64,000 bases of DNA from CAJCIT01 sp963771305 (GTDB lineage Bacteria > Acidobacteriota > Terriglobia > Bryobacterales > Bryobacteraceae): the NCBI GenBank assembly GCA_963771305.1, contig CAVYTS010000025.1, positions 423,615 to 487,614 on the forward strand. The letters are read 5' to 3'. Numbering within the stretch: position 1 is the first letter of the stretch; each line of letters begins with the position of its first letter. The position numbers were made by a program, and so were the translations under genes. The notes beneath the pieces are model-generated. The model had not been told where the DNA came from and did no database searches. It saw only the letters and a list, made by a program, of their open reading frames with translations. Below, one piece after another: positions 1 through 8,449 of the stretch.

Positions 1-300
1 CGGAAGTGTAAGGACGTCGGCGTGAGCCAGGTGTCCATACCCCAGAGGGGCGGGCAGAGGACTGCGGAGCAGGAAGAATTGGAGAGCAGCCGTGCCTTCA
101 AAAAAGGTCAGCGATTCCGGGCGGGTATCGAGGGCCGCATCTCGGTGTTATTTCGCGGCCGGGGCATGAAACGCTGTCGGCTCAAAGGCCGTGAGCGGTT
201 CGAGATTCTGGTGGGCGCCGCGGTGCTGGCCAATAATCTGATGCGGATCGCCGACCTCTTGGACAAACGCAAACCAAACCGCCGAAGAGCCGCAGCATAA
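1..300 (+). pseudogene. ISNCY-type transposase, C-terminal fragment (cut by window edge)
   Basis: The reading frame is open from base 1 and stops at 300, giving the last ~99 residues of a DDE transposase of the ISNCY/IS1202-like group. The conserved end is visible: a GQRFRAGIEG segment, LFRGRGMKRC, then a hydrophobic FEILVGAAVLANNLMRIA stretch and a basic tail. It is base-for-base the same as the C-terminus of the transposase ending at 54335. The rest of the gene is outside the window, so I cannot say whether this copy is intact. Confidence 0.8.
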
Positions 301-533
301 GCCTTCCAGAGAAAACCTTCATCGCAGAACCGAACGCAGTGTTCGGCTAAATGCCTATTGAGGATTAATCGGCCTTTTATACTGTAATCATTGGCAGGAA
401 GCAGACAATAGCCGACAAAAATACGGTAACCATCCAACCTGGCACGCTCCCTACTAGCCCCACCAGGGCGTGGTGCCTCTCGGGACTCGTCCGGCACCGC
501 GAATTTCAGCCATTTCGCGACAGAAACTAGCTA
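1..533 (+). mobile_element. Right end of an ISNCY-type insertion sequence
   Basis: Bases 1-533 match 54036-54568 without a difference that I can see, and the identity stops exactly after the sequence CAGAAACTAGCTA, which is the terminal inverted repeat of the second copy. The element therefore ends at 533. The next base begins unique DNA, 11 bases before the stop codon of the STAS gene. Only the right end is present in the window. Confidence 0.85.
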
Positions 534-543
534 GGCCTTACCG

Positions 544-903
544 TCACTCTTTGGCAGTTGCCAGGAACTTCTTGGCGGCGTTGACATCGCTACAAGATGG
601 CAGCAACGCATCCAAGTGGGTGATCTCCAGTGAATGTCTGAGAGTCGGTGTCACCCCTATGAGGACCACACGGCAGTTTCGGCGGGTCGCCAGCGTATAC
701 ACCAGCGTGAGCTCGCCCAGCCCCGCACTATCCACGATCGTTACTCCCCCCACGTCGAGAATCAACGCCTGGGTCGATGCGGATTCGAGTGTCTTTCGAG
801 CCGCCTGGTTCAGCGCATGTAGGGAGGGCCCCAATGTCAACGGCCCGAACAACACGAGCACTGTGATGTTCTGTTCAACCCGTTTCTCAATACTCAACGG
901 CAT
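544..903 (-). CDS. STAS-domain protein (anti-sigma factor antagonist type)
   Basis: A 119-residue protein that is one STAS domain. The typical phosphorylatable serine sits in DSAGLGEL (Ser59), after a predicted beta strand ILDVGG, as in SpoIIAA/RsbV proteins that bind an anti-sigma kinase in its unphosphorylated form. No anti-sigma kinase is next to it; the nearest RsbW-like kinase in the window is 26 kb away. Its 3' end lies 10 bp from the right end of an IS, so downstream partners may have been displaced. A role in partner switching is inferred from the fold only. Confidence 0.8.
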   Translation of the reverse strand: MPLSIEKRVEQNITVLVLFGPLTLGPSLHALNQAARKTLESASTQALILDVGGVTIVDSAGLGELTLVYTLATRRNCRVVLIGVTPTLRHSLEITHLDALLPSCSDVNAAKKFLATAKE

Positions 904-1618
904 AAGAGTGTATTACGAGGATACCCAACCGCAACACGGCAACTTGTACTTCGTAGAGCGAGTGTGATCTCGCTTGCAGACAACCGCCAATCGAAGGCAC
1001 CTTGGTTAACGGCCATTATCCAGGTGCTTCGGTCACTCGCACCCGAGGCACCGCTGGCCTCCGTTGAGCTCATCGTGTTTTCAGCAACTTACGAGAAAAA
1101 GCGACCGTGTCCGGCCGAAACTCAGAATGGAGCCCTGCTTGCTTTCTAGAACGGCAGGACTTGCGGATCGGCTGATTACCCCTTGGCCGGCCCCATACCC
1201 TGTGAGATTGGTTCGACCCACTGGAACGCTTTGGAACAGCAGTCCCCCTTTTGCTGACTTTGAAAAGCGAGTGGAAGTGAGCCAACGGCGCTCCAGGTGC
1301 AGCCCACGCCCGGAGCGCCCCTTTTTTCGATCTTTCGGTTGGGATGCTGATTGCGCACTCGGAGGGCGCGATTGACATCCCCACCTGTCGGAATGAGCCA
1401 GGAAGGTCGCGTGCCCTCGGGTTCACGCGATCTTCCTGCTGGCCGTTCGGTGCCCTTTCTTTTCCCCTACCTCTCTTGAGCCGAAGAGAGTTTAGTTCTG
1501 CAAGCGTTACCAGCGGCAAAATTAACATTAACGCTCTAGGTGTCTTCAACCCGGTCCGGTTCGCCCGCCCGCAACGTTGCCACTCGCCCACGCATCCAAA
1601 GTGTTGTAGGCAACATGT
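904..1618. other. Intergenic region, no convincing gene
   Basis: About 700 bases with no reading frame that looks coding on either strand. It holds a strong terminator-like hairpin at 1287-1327 with no gene upstream on that strand, and the leader of the BON protein. I do not recognise an RNA family here, but an unannotated small RNA ending at the hairpin is possible. Confidence 0.5.
1287..1327 (+). terminator. Rho-independent terminator-like hairpin without an upstream gene
   Basis: GGCGCTCC at 1287-1294 pairs with GGAGCGCC at 1312-1319 around a 17-base loop, followed by CCTTTTTT. No plus-strand gene ends nearby; the closest upstream gene (STAS) is on the other strand. It could end a small RNA transcribed from the 904-1286 region, or be a chance hairpin. 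Confidence 0.45.
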
Positions 1619-2176
1619 ATGAACAAACTAACGAGATTTCGTAGTAAGTTATTCTTAGGTGCGCTGGTGATGGCGTTGGGGTCTACTCTGGGATTGGCGC
1701 AGGACAACGCCACCGGTTCTAACAACGGGGTTTCCCCTCTTCGTAGCAAAAAGGTTCGTCACGAATTGGTGATGATGCCTTACGTTACTATCTTTGACAA
1801 TCTTTCTTATAGAATAGACGGCAGTACCGTGACGCTGTACGGCAAAGTTACGCGTCCTGTCTTGAAGGACGACGCGGGTCGGCTTGTAAGTCGGATCGAG
1901 GGCGTCGAACACGTAGACAACCAGATTGAGGTTCTGCCGCTTTCGCCGTTCGACAACCAAATTCGCCGCGCCACCGCCCGCGCCATCTACGGATATCCGA
2001 TGCTGAATCGCTATGGCTGGGGTACGCAGCCGTCCATCCGCATCATTGTCGAGAACGGTCACGTGACGTTGGAAGGAGTCGTGAACAACCAGACTGACAG
2101 GAACGTTGCCGGTATTCGCGCCAACTCGGTTCCTGGAGTGTTCTCCGTAACCAACGATCTTCGGGTCGGAAGCTAA
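1619..2176 (+). CDS. Exported protein with two BON domains
   Basis: A 185-residue protein with an N-terminal signal peptide (basic MNKLTRFRSK, then LFLGALVMALGSTLGLAQ) and two BON domains, roughly residues 45-108 and 113-183. Each has the typical pattern of a strand with a G-x-V-TLxG motif (STVTLYGKV; GHVTLEGVV) followed by a helix and a second strand ending in V..V.N.L. BON domains bind phospholipid and occur in periplasmic proteins such as OsmY. The start at 1619 is chosen because the signal peptide follows directly. A good terminator lies 36 bp after the stop, so it is probably a single-gene transcript. Confidence 0.85.
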   Translation: MNKLTRFRSKLFLGALVMALGSTLGLAQDNATGSNNGVSPLRSKKVRHELVMMPYVTIFDNLSYRIDGSTVTLYGKVTRPVLKDDAGRLVSRIEGVEHVDNQIEVLPLSPFDNQIRRATARAIYGYPMLNRYGWGTQPSIRIIVENGHVTLEGVVNNQTDRNVAGIRANSVPGVFSVTNDLRVGS

Positions 2177-2211
2177 ACTGCCCGACAGCACGATCTGTAC
2201 AAGAGCAATCC

Positions 2212-2245
2212 GAGAGGCGGCCTGAGGGCCGCCTCTCTTTTCTTT
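2212..2245 (+). terminator. Rho-independent terminator of the BON gene
   Basis: GAGAGGCGGCC (2212-2222) pairs perfectly with GGCCGCCTCTC (2227-2237) around a 4-base loop, followed by TTTTCTTT. It separates the BON gene from modB. Confidence 0.9.
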
Positions 2246-2285
2246 GCCTGCCGCAGAATCTGGCGGGCCCGCGGATATCGCTGGC

Positions 2286-2291
2286 TATAAT
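2286..2291 (+). promoter_or_regulatory. Possible -10 box of modB
   Basis: A perfect TATAAT lies 19 bases upstream of the preferred modB start and just after the upstream gene's terminator. I see no clear -35 box at the right spacing, so this is only a candidate. Confidence 0.35.
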
Positions 2292-2309
2292 TGCTTTACT
2301 CGCCGAGCC

Positions 2310-3014
2310 ATGCTTCCCGCACCAGGAACCCTCATCCCGCAAGTGGATCTTTTCCCGTTATGGCTGAGCCTCAAGGTGGCAGCGTTTTCCACTGTCATGG
2401 TTGTGGTTGTCGGGCTCTTCCTGGCTTACCTGCTCGCACGCAAGGAATTCCCGGGCAAGAATTTGCTCGATTCCCTCATTACCTTGCCCCTGGTACTTCC
2501 CCCCACCGTGCTTGGATACTATCTGCTCGTTCTCTTGAGCCGGAATTCGCCACTGGGCTCCCTTTATGAGCACGTCACTGGAAGCCCGCTGGTCTTCACA
2601 TGGCAGGCTGCGGTGGTCGCAGCATTCGTTCATTCGGCGCCCCTGTTCGTGAAAGCCGCTCGAGCGGCCTTCGAGAACGTCGACTACCGGTACGAATGGG
2701 CTTCCCGAAGTCTGGGCGCCTCCGAATGGAAGACCTTCTTTCGCGTAACCTTGCCACTGGCACAGCGCAGCCTCTGGGCGCTTGGTTCGCTTTGCTTTGC
2801 CAGATCGCTGGGGGATTTCGGAGTCACAATCATGCTGGCCGGAAACATTCCTGGAAAGACTCAGACCTTGTCGGTGGCCATCTACGATGCCGTCGAATCG
2901 GGGAACGGGCAACTCGCGCGGGTTCTGGTACTCATCATATCGGCCGTGGCGCTGCTGATTCTGTGGCCGGCAAACCGGCTGGCAGGACCTCATCGTTCCG
3001 GATGGGCGGGCTGA
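2310..3014 (+). CDS. modB: Molybdate ABC transporter permease ModB
   Basis: An inner-membrane permease of 234 residues from the ATG at 2310; the frame is open further upstream, but that part would overlap the terminator and lacks membrane character. It has about five hydrophobic segments. The ModB/CysT-type cytoplasmic loop is clear: ENVDYRYEWASRSLGASEWKTFF, the EAA-like motif that docks on the ATPase, preceded by TLPLVLPPTVLGYYLLVLL. The ATPase gene modC follows 28 bases later. The substrate-binding modA is not next to the pair, so substrate is assigned from family similarity. Tungstate or another oxyanion remains possible. Confidence 0.85.
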   Translation: MLPAPGTLIPQVDLFPLWLSLKVAAFSTVMVVVVGLFLAYLLARKEFPGKNLLDSLITLPLVLPPTVLGYYLLVLLSRNSPLGSLYEHVTGSPLVFTWQAAVVAAFVHSAPLFVKAARAAFENVDYRYEWASRSLGASEWKTFFRVTLPLAQRSLWALGSLCFARSLGDFGVTIMLAGNIPGKTQTLSVAIYDAVESGNGQLARVLVLIISAVALLILWPANRLAGPHRSGWAG

Positions 3015-3042
3015 TCCATGCCAGCTGCTCCGGTTCCCGCAA

Positions 3043-4155
3043 ATGCATCTGCCGGTATCGCCAAAGATCGACGCTCGTATCATCAAGCGATACGCGGCAG
3101 GACTCGATTCCGAAGCCTTCGAGCTTAACATCCATCTGCAGACATCACCCGGCGTAACAGTTTTGCTCGGTCCCAGCGGATCGGGGAAGACTCTCACCTT
3201 GAACTGCCTGGCCGGTTTCACCAAACCCGACGAAGGTCGCATCCTGGTGCAGGATCAGCTCTACTTCGACGCGGCAGCCAAAGTTCACATCGCACCGAGG
3301 CTGCGCCGCTGCGGCTATATCTTCCAGGACCATGCGCTTTTTCCGCACATGACCGTGCGCCAGAATCTCTTATTTGCATCCACCTCAGCCGTGTCGATGA
3401 GCCGCAGCAAGGTACAGCGGCACCGGAGAGTTCAGGAACTGCTCGAGGATTTCGAATTGAACGATCTGGCGGGACGCTTTCCTCATGAATTGTCAGGCGG
3501 CCAGAAGCAACGTGGGGCCATTGCCCGCGCACTGGCGGGCGACCCACGCTCGCTTCTGTTTGACGAGCCGACCCGCGGACTGGATTACCGGCTGCGCCTC
3601 GCCTTCTATGAGATCCTCCTCAAGGCAAAAGCACAGTTCGCCGCACCCATCGTGCTGGTGACGCACGACCTGGATGAATGCTTTGATCTGGCGGACGCCG
3701 TCTACCTGATCGAGCGTGGGCGCTTCCTTCAGGCGGGCTCGCCCGAACAGGTCTTTGCACGGCCCGCCACCGGCGACATAGCCCGCTCTTTGGGAATCTT
3801 CAATCTGCTATCGGCCGAGATCTCTTCCCTCGATCCTGGACGCAATCTCAGCCGGGTTCGGGTATTGGACAACGAAGTGGAGGGCCCCTACTTCCCGGGG
3901 CACCTCATCGGAGACCGCGGGTTGCTCTGCGTTCGCCATCACGAACTGCGCATAGTGACAGCTCCCGAGCGGCCGACGCGCAACCACCTCCGGCTACGCG
4001 TCGTCGCGGTCACTAAATCGGCGCGAGGTGTTCGCATTACCTTCCCGGAAGATCTGACAGCGGAACTAAGTGAAGCGGAATTCGACGAATGGCGAGGCAG
4101 CCGCGAACTCTGCGTCTACGTGCCGAAAACGGCCGTGTCTTTCCTCGCCAAATGA
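3043..4155 (+). CDS. modC: Molybdate ABC transporter ATP-binding protein ModC
   Basis: A 370-residue ABC ATPase. Visible motifs are Walker A GPSGSGKT (residues 43-50), the signature LSGGQKQRGAIARAL, Walker B SLLFDEPTRGLD and the switch histidine in VLVTHDLDE. The region after about residue 235 has the length and strand pattern of the C-terminal molybdate-binding (MOP/TOBE) extension of ModC, which senses the oxyanion. It follows modB by 28 bases and overlaps the next gene's start by ATGA. The protein would energise ModB from the cytoplasmic face. Confidence 0.85.
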   Translation: MHLPVSPKIDARIIKRYAAGLDSEAFELNIHLQTSPGVTVLLGPSGSGKTLTLNCLAGFTKPDEGRILVQDQLYFDAAAKVHIAPRLRRCGYIFQDHALFPHMTVRQNLLFASTSAVSMSRSKVQRHRRVQELLEDFELNDLAGRFPHELSGGQKQRGAIARALAGDPRSLLFDEPTRGLDYRLRLAFYEILLKAKAQFAAPIVLVTHDLDECFDLADAVYLIERGRFLQAGSPEQVFARPATGDIARSLGIFNLLSAEISSLDPGRNLSRVRVLDNEVEGPYFPGHLIGDRGLLCVRHHELRIVTAPERPTRNHLRLRVVAVTKSARGVRITFPEDLTAELSEAEFDEWRGSRELCVYVPKTAVSFLAK

Positions 4156-4678
4156 AGAAGTACTACATCACGGACCGCAGGTCCGCTGGTGGCTTCCGAG
4201 CGCTGCTGGAAATTATTCGAGACCAGTTCTCGCTAGGAATCGATATGGTCCAGATCCGCGAAAAGGACTTGCCGGCACGCGACCTGTTCGAGTTCACTCT
4301 GGCCGTCCTTGAAGCGCGCGGAGTCCAGGCGGCCAAGATTCTGGTGAACACACGCGCCGACGTTGCTCTCGCCGCCCGTGCCGACGGCGTGCATCTTCCT
4401 GCTTCAGCCCCTCGTGAAGTGCCGCAGGATTGCTGATCGGCCGATCCTGCCATACGCTTGAAGAAGTCAAAAGGGCGCGGGCGAATTTTGTGACACTGAG
4501 CCCAATCTTCGCGAGCCCGGGGAAGGGCGAAGCGATCGGTCTTGACGCGTTGCACGCGGCGTCAAAACTAGGCCCACCTGTCTACGCCTTGGGCGGTGTG
4601 ACATGGGAAAACGCAGAATCGTGTATCCAAGCGGGAGCTATCGGTATCGCCGGCATCCGACTATTCCAAAACCCCTGA
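4152..4678 (+). pseudogene. thiE: Thiamine-phosphate synthase-like gene (ThiE/TenI), broken by a -1 frameshift
   Basis: Starts in an ATGA overlap with modC. The first part, from KKYYITDRR to HLPASAPREVP, matches ThiE/TenI proteins, with the IREKDL segment of the phosphate and substrate site. After about 4425 the frame runs to a stop at 4436. The homologous C-terminal half continues in another frame (GLLIGRSCHTLEEV, ...FVTLSPIFASPGKG, YALGGVTWENA, GIAGIRLFQ) to 4678. Adding one base in the GTGCCGCAGG stretch restores a ~175-residue protein. ThiE joins the pyrimidine and thiazole halves of thiamine; TenI-like relatives do a related step. It is either a recent pseudogene or a sequencing error. 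Confidence 0.75.
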
Positions 4679-5211
4679 AACGTGGCACAGCGCGGCTTTG
4701 CCGCAAAAAGGTTCGAATGCAGAAGTGGGGCAGGACGCCCACGTCCGCGCCGGTCGCCCACGACCGGCTCCACTTCCTTTGGCAATAATCGTTCTTTGGC
4801 AATAATCGTTGCTCCGCGCAAAGAAACAAAGACTTAGCAATACAGACGAGCCTGTGGTCCGGACTCTAGACTCAGAACTCCGATAGTAGGGTGACGTGCT
4901 TTTGAAAAGCTCACATTGGCGGGTTGAGCGAATACCGACTGTTAAATAATTATTGCTAAGTTTCAACCAGCCGGCTATACTTGTTCATGTCTGCTTCCGC
5001 TCCCGGCCTCTTCGATTTCACTCCGCAGTTCCCGCGTCTTGAGGTTGTGGATGCGGACGATCAACGCAGCATCTTTCTCAACGGGCCCCTCGCCGGTCGC
5101 CCGTGTGACGACCAGGGGACCGAGCGCGTACTGGTCAATCCTCGCCTTCCGACTCCTCGACGTTAACCAGACCACCCCATCTACTGATCCCCTACTATAG
5201 GAGTTCTGAGA
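4679..5211. other. Intergenic region between converging thiE-like and carB genes
   Basis: No convincing gene. Short open frames of 61-66 codons at about 4975-5175 overlap each other on opposite strands, and neither has a recognisable fold or ribosome site. The stretch 4911-4980 is unusually AT-rich for this window. A 17-bp tandem duplication is listed separately. Confidence 0.5.
4777..4810. repeat. Perfect 17-bp tandem repeat (two units)
   Basis: CTTTGGCAATAATCGTT occurs twice head to tail (4777-4793 and 4794-4810) with no difference. It may be a slippage product or a pair of binding sites. No gene starts close by. Confidence 0.9.
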
Positions 5212-8200
5212 CTAGGAAACCGTCTCAGCCTTCGCCGGCTCATGCAGTTCCTGCAGACTCCAGACACGTATGGGATCACGGCGGCGCGACGCAATGGCTT
5301 CCGCGGCGGCTTTCGCGCCACTCATCGTAGTGATACAGGGAATGCGATACGTGACTGCGTTCCGGCGAATCGTCTGCTCATCGCTGAACGAGTGGCCACC
5401 GGTAGTGGTGTAAATGACCAGGTTGAGCTTTCCCTCTTTGAGAATATCGACAGCATTCGGGCGGCCTTCATTTACCTTGAACACGCGTTTGGCAGGCAAT
5501 CCGGCAGCCTGCAACACGGCGGCAGTTCCGCGCGTCGCGAAAAGCTCAAAGCCAAACTCATGAAACCGCCGCGCCACCGCGACGGCCGCCGCCTTGTCCC
5601 TGTCATTCACGCTGATGAATAAGGCGCCCTTGTCGGGGATCGGCGATCCCGCCGCTAGCTGCGCTTTTGCGAACGCCTCACCAAACGTCTCGCCGACTCC
5701 CATCACTTCACCCGTGGACCGCATTTCAGGACCAAGCGCCGGGTCCGCTCCCGGGAATTTGTTGAACGGAAACACCGGGCTCTTCACAAAGAAGTTCGGA
5801 ACCGGCAGGGTCCCGTCCACGATGCCTCCGGTCAGGTTTTTGAAGTCTTCGAGTTTCTTGCCGAGCATCACGCCCACCGCGATTTTCGGCAGCGGAACAC
5901 CAGTCGCCTTGGCGACAAACGGTACGGTGCGCGAGGCTCGCGGGTTGACTTCTAGGACATACACGTCGTTGCCCTTGATAGCGTACTGAACATTCATCAA
6001 GCCAATGACATTGAGTGCGCGCGCCAGCTTCCGTGTGTACTGCTCAATCAGCTGTATCGTCGTGGGTGCCAGCGAGAAGGACGGCAGCACGCAGGAGCTA
6101 TCGCCTGAGTGGACGCCCGCTTCTTCGATATGCTCCATGATGCCTGCGATCAGCACGCTCTGGCCATCGCACAGCGCGTCGACGTCCACCTCAGTCGCAT
6201 CTTCAAGGAATTGATCGACCAGAACTGGCCGCTGCACGGAGAAACTGACCGCCTCCTGCATATATCGCCGCACCGTGTCTTCGTTGTAAGCAATCACCAT
6301 GGCGCGGCCGCCCAGAACATAGCTGGGGCGCACCAGTACAGGGAATCCCAGCCGCCGAGCGACGCCGATCGCTTCTTCGACACTGGTCGCGGTGCCGTGA
6401 GGCGGCGATGGAATATTCAGATCAGAGAGCAATTTCCCGAACAACTTGCGGTCTTCCGCAAGATCGATGTTGCTCGGATCTGTCCCGATGATCGGCAGGC
6501 CCAGCTTCTTCAGCGGCATGGCCAGGTTCAGCGGCGTCTGTCCGCCAAACTGCACAATCAGACCGTCCGCTTTTTCGACATCGTAAATATTGAGTACCTC
6601 TTCCTGCGTAAGGGGCTCAAAGTAGAGACGGTCGCTCGTATCATAATCGGTCGAGACCGTTTCCGGGTTGCAATTGATCATGATCGATTCAACCCCGAAG
6701 TCCTGCAGTGCGAAAGAAGCATGACAGCAGCAGTAGTCGAACTCGATGCCCTGCCCGATGCGGTTCGGTCCGCTGCCCAAAATCATAACCTTCTTGCGAT
6801 CGGTGGGCGCGGCTTCGTCTTCCGACTCGTAGCTCGAGTACATGTATGGCGTGAAGCTCTCGAACTCGGCCGCGCACGTATCCACCCGGTTGAAGACCGC
6901 CTGAATCCCCTGTTTCATGCGCGCTTCGCGCACGTCCATGGGCTCCGCTCCAACCAGGCGGCCCAATTGGCGATCACCCAATCCGTCGCGCTTCGCCCTC
7001 CGCATTTCCTTCGGAGTAATCGATTCAAGCGTCCGGCCGGCGAATGACTTCTCAAGGTCGACGACCTCCGCGATCTGCTGCAAGAACCATCGATCTACCT
7101 TGGTCATCTCATAGATCTGCTCAACCGTGTAATCCTGCTCGAAGGCGAAGCGAATGTAATCGAGCCGGTCGGGATTCGGTGTGATCAGTCGCTGGCGAAT
7201 CAGTTCGGGGTCCAGCGCCTTAGCGCCATCGGCTTTTCCGGTTTCGAGGCTGCGCATTCCCTTTCCCAGCGCCTGCTTGAACGTCCGCCCAATAGCCATC
7301 ACTTCGCCGACTGACTTCATCTGCGTGTTGAGCACCGGCTCGGCGCCGGGGAACTTCTCGAACTGCCAGCGCGGAATCTTCACCACCACGTAGTCGATGG
7401 TTGGTTCGAAGCAGGCCGGCGTCGCGCGAGTAATGTCGTTCTTGATTTCGTCCAGCCGGTAGCCAACGGCGAGTTTCGCTGCGATCTTTGCAATCGGGAA
7501 GCCCGTTGCCTTGGAGGCCAGGGCAGAGCTGCGTGAAACACGCGGATTCATTTCGACAACCACCATCCGCCCGTTTCCGGGATTGATCGCGAATTGGACG
7601 TTGGAACCGCCCGTATCGACACCAATTTCATTTAAGCAGCGGATGGCCGCGTCGCGCATCATCTGATACTCGCGATCCGTCAACGTCTGAGCGGGCGCCA
7701 CGGTGATCGAATCACCCGTATGAACGCCCATCGGATCGAAGTTTTCGATCGAACAGACGATGATGGCGTTACCCGCCATATCGCGCATCACTTCGAGCTC
7801 GAATTCCTTCCAGCCCAGGACGCTTTCTTCGACTAGAACCTCATGCACCGGCGAGAGGTCGATGCCGCGTTCGAGGATCTCTTCCAGTTCCTCACGGTGA
7901 TAGGCGATGCCGCCGCCGCTCCCACCCATCGTGAAGCTGGGCCGCAGGATGACGGGATATCCAATGCGATTCGCGAAGGCCAGACCGTCTTCGACGTTGT
8001 TCACCAGTTGCGACTGGGTCATGTCTAGGCCGATCTTCTTCATCGCGTCCTTGAACAGCAGTCGGTCCTCGGCCTTCTTGATCGCATCGATGCGAGCACC
8101 GATCAATTCGACGCCAAACTCTTCCAGCACTCCGGCCTCGGCCAGCTCGACCGACAGGTTCAGTCCCGTCTGGCCGCCTACCGTTGATAGCAGCGCATCC

Positions 8201-8448
8201 GGGCGCTCCTTGCGAATCACTTCCGTTGCGTAGGCGAGGCTGAGCGGCTCAACGTAGGTGCGATCCGCCAGCTCCGGATCGGTCATGATCGTGGCTGGAT
8301 TCGAATTGATGAGGATTACTTCGTAGCCCTCCGCGCGAAGTGCCTTGCACGCTTGGGCCCCGGAGTAGTCGAATTCACAGGCTTGGCCGATGATGATCGG
8401 GCCCGAACCGATGATCATGATGCGCTTAAGATCAGTCCGTTTCGGCAT
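5212..8448 (-). CDS. carB: Carbamoyl-phosphate synthase large subunit
   Basis: A full-length CarB of 1078 residues, about the usual length. It has two homologous ATP-grasp halves, with the paired landmarks VMILGSGP-type nucleotide loops, RPSFTMGGSGGGIA in the first half and RPSYVLGGRAM in the second, EVNPR(A/V)SRSS/SRT segments, an oligomerisation region between them, and a C-terminal MGS-like allosteric domain (LFATRGTAA...). It makes carbamoyl phosphate from bicarbonate, ATP and ammonia channelled from CarA, for pyrimidine and arginine synthesis. It follows carA with only one base between stop and ATG, so the two form one operon. Confidence 0.98.
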   Translation of the reverse strand: MPKRTDLKRIMIIGSGPIIIGQACEFDYSGAQACKALRAEGYEVILINSNPATIMTDPELADRTYVEPLSLAYATEVIRKERPDALLSTVGGQTGLNLSVELAEAGVLEEFGVELIGARIDAIKKAEDRLLFKDAMKKIGLDMTQSQLVNNVEDGLAFANRIGYPVILRPSFTMGGSGGGIAYHREELEEILERGIDLSPVHEVLVEESVLGWKEFELEVMRDMAGNAIIVCSIENFDPMGVHTGDSITVAPAQTLTDREYQMMRDAAIRCLNEIGVDTGGSNVQFAINPGNGRMVVVEMNPRVSRSSALASKATGFPIAKIAAKLAVGYRLDEIKNDITRATPACFEPTIDYVVVKIPRWQFEKFPGAEPVLNTQMKSVGEVMAIGRTFKQALGKGMRSLETGKADGAKALDPELIRQRLITPNPDRLDYIRFAFEQDYTVEQIYEMTKVDRWFLQQIAEVVDLEKSFAGRTLESITPKEMRRAKRDGLGDRQLGRLVGAEPMDVREARMKQGIQAVFNRVDTCAAEFESFTPYMYSSYESEDEAAPTDRKKVMILGSGPNRIGQGIEFDYCCCHASFALQDFGVESIMINCNPETVSTDYDTSDRLYFEPLTQEEVLNIYDVEKADGLIVQFGGQTPLNLAMPLKKLGLPIIGTDPSNIDLAEDRKLFGKLLSDLNIPSPPHGTATSVEEAIGVARRLGFPVLVRPSYVLGGRAMVIAYNEDTVRRYMQEAVSFSVQRPVLVDQFLEDATEVDVDALCDGQSVLIAGIMEHIEEAGVHSGDSSCVLPSFSLAPTTIQLIEQYTRKLARALNVIGLMNVQYAIKGNDVYVLEVNPRASRTVPFVAKATGVPLPKIAVGVMLGKKLEDFKNLTGGIVDGTLPVPNFFVKSPVFPFNKFPGADPALGPEMRSTGEVMGVGETFGEAFAKAQLAAGSPIPDKGALFISVNDRDKAAAVAVARRFHEFGFELFATRGTAAVLQAAGLPAKRVFKVNEGRPNAVDILKEGKLNLVIYTTTGGHSFSDEQTIRRNAVTYRIPCITTMSGAKAAAEAIASRRRDPIRVWSLQELHEPAKAETVS

Positions 8449-8449
8449 T

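Noticed and set aside
2244..2309. Longer modB start
   Set aside because: It would begin inside the terminator's T-run and adds 22 residues without membrane or family support.
6109..7047. A 312-codon plus-strand frame inside carB
   Set aside because: It is antisense to the conserved carB coding sequence and has no recognisable motif.
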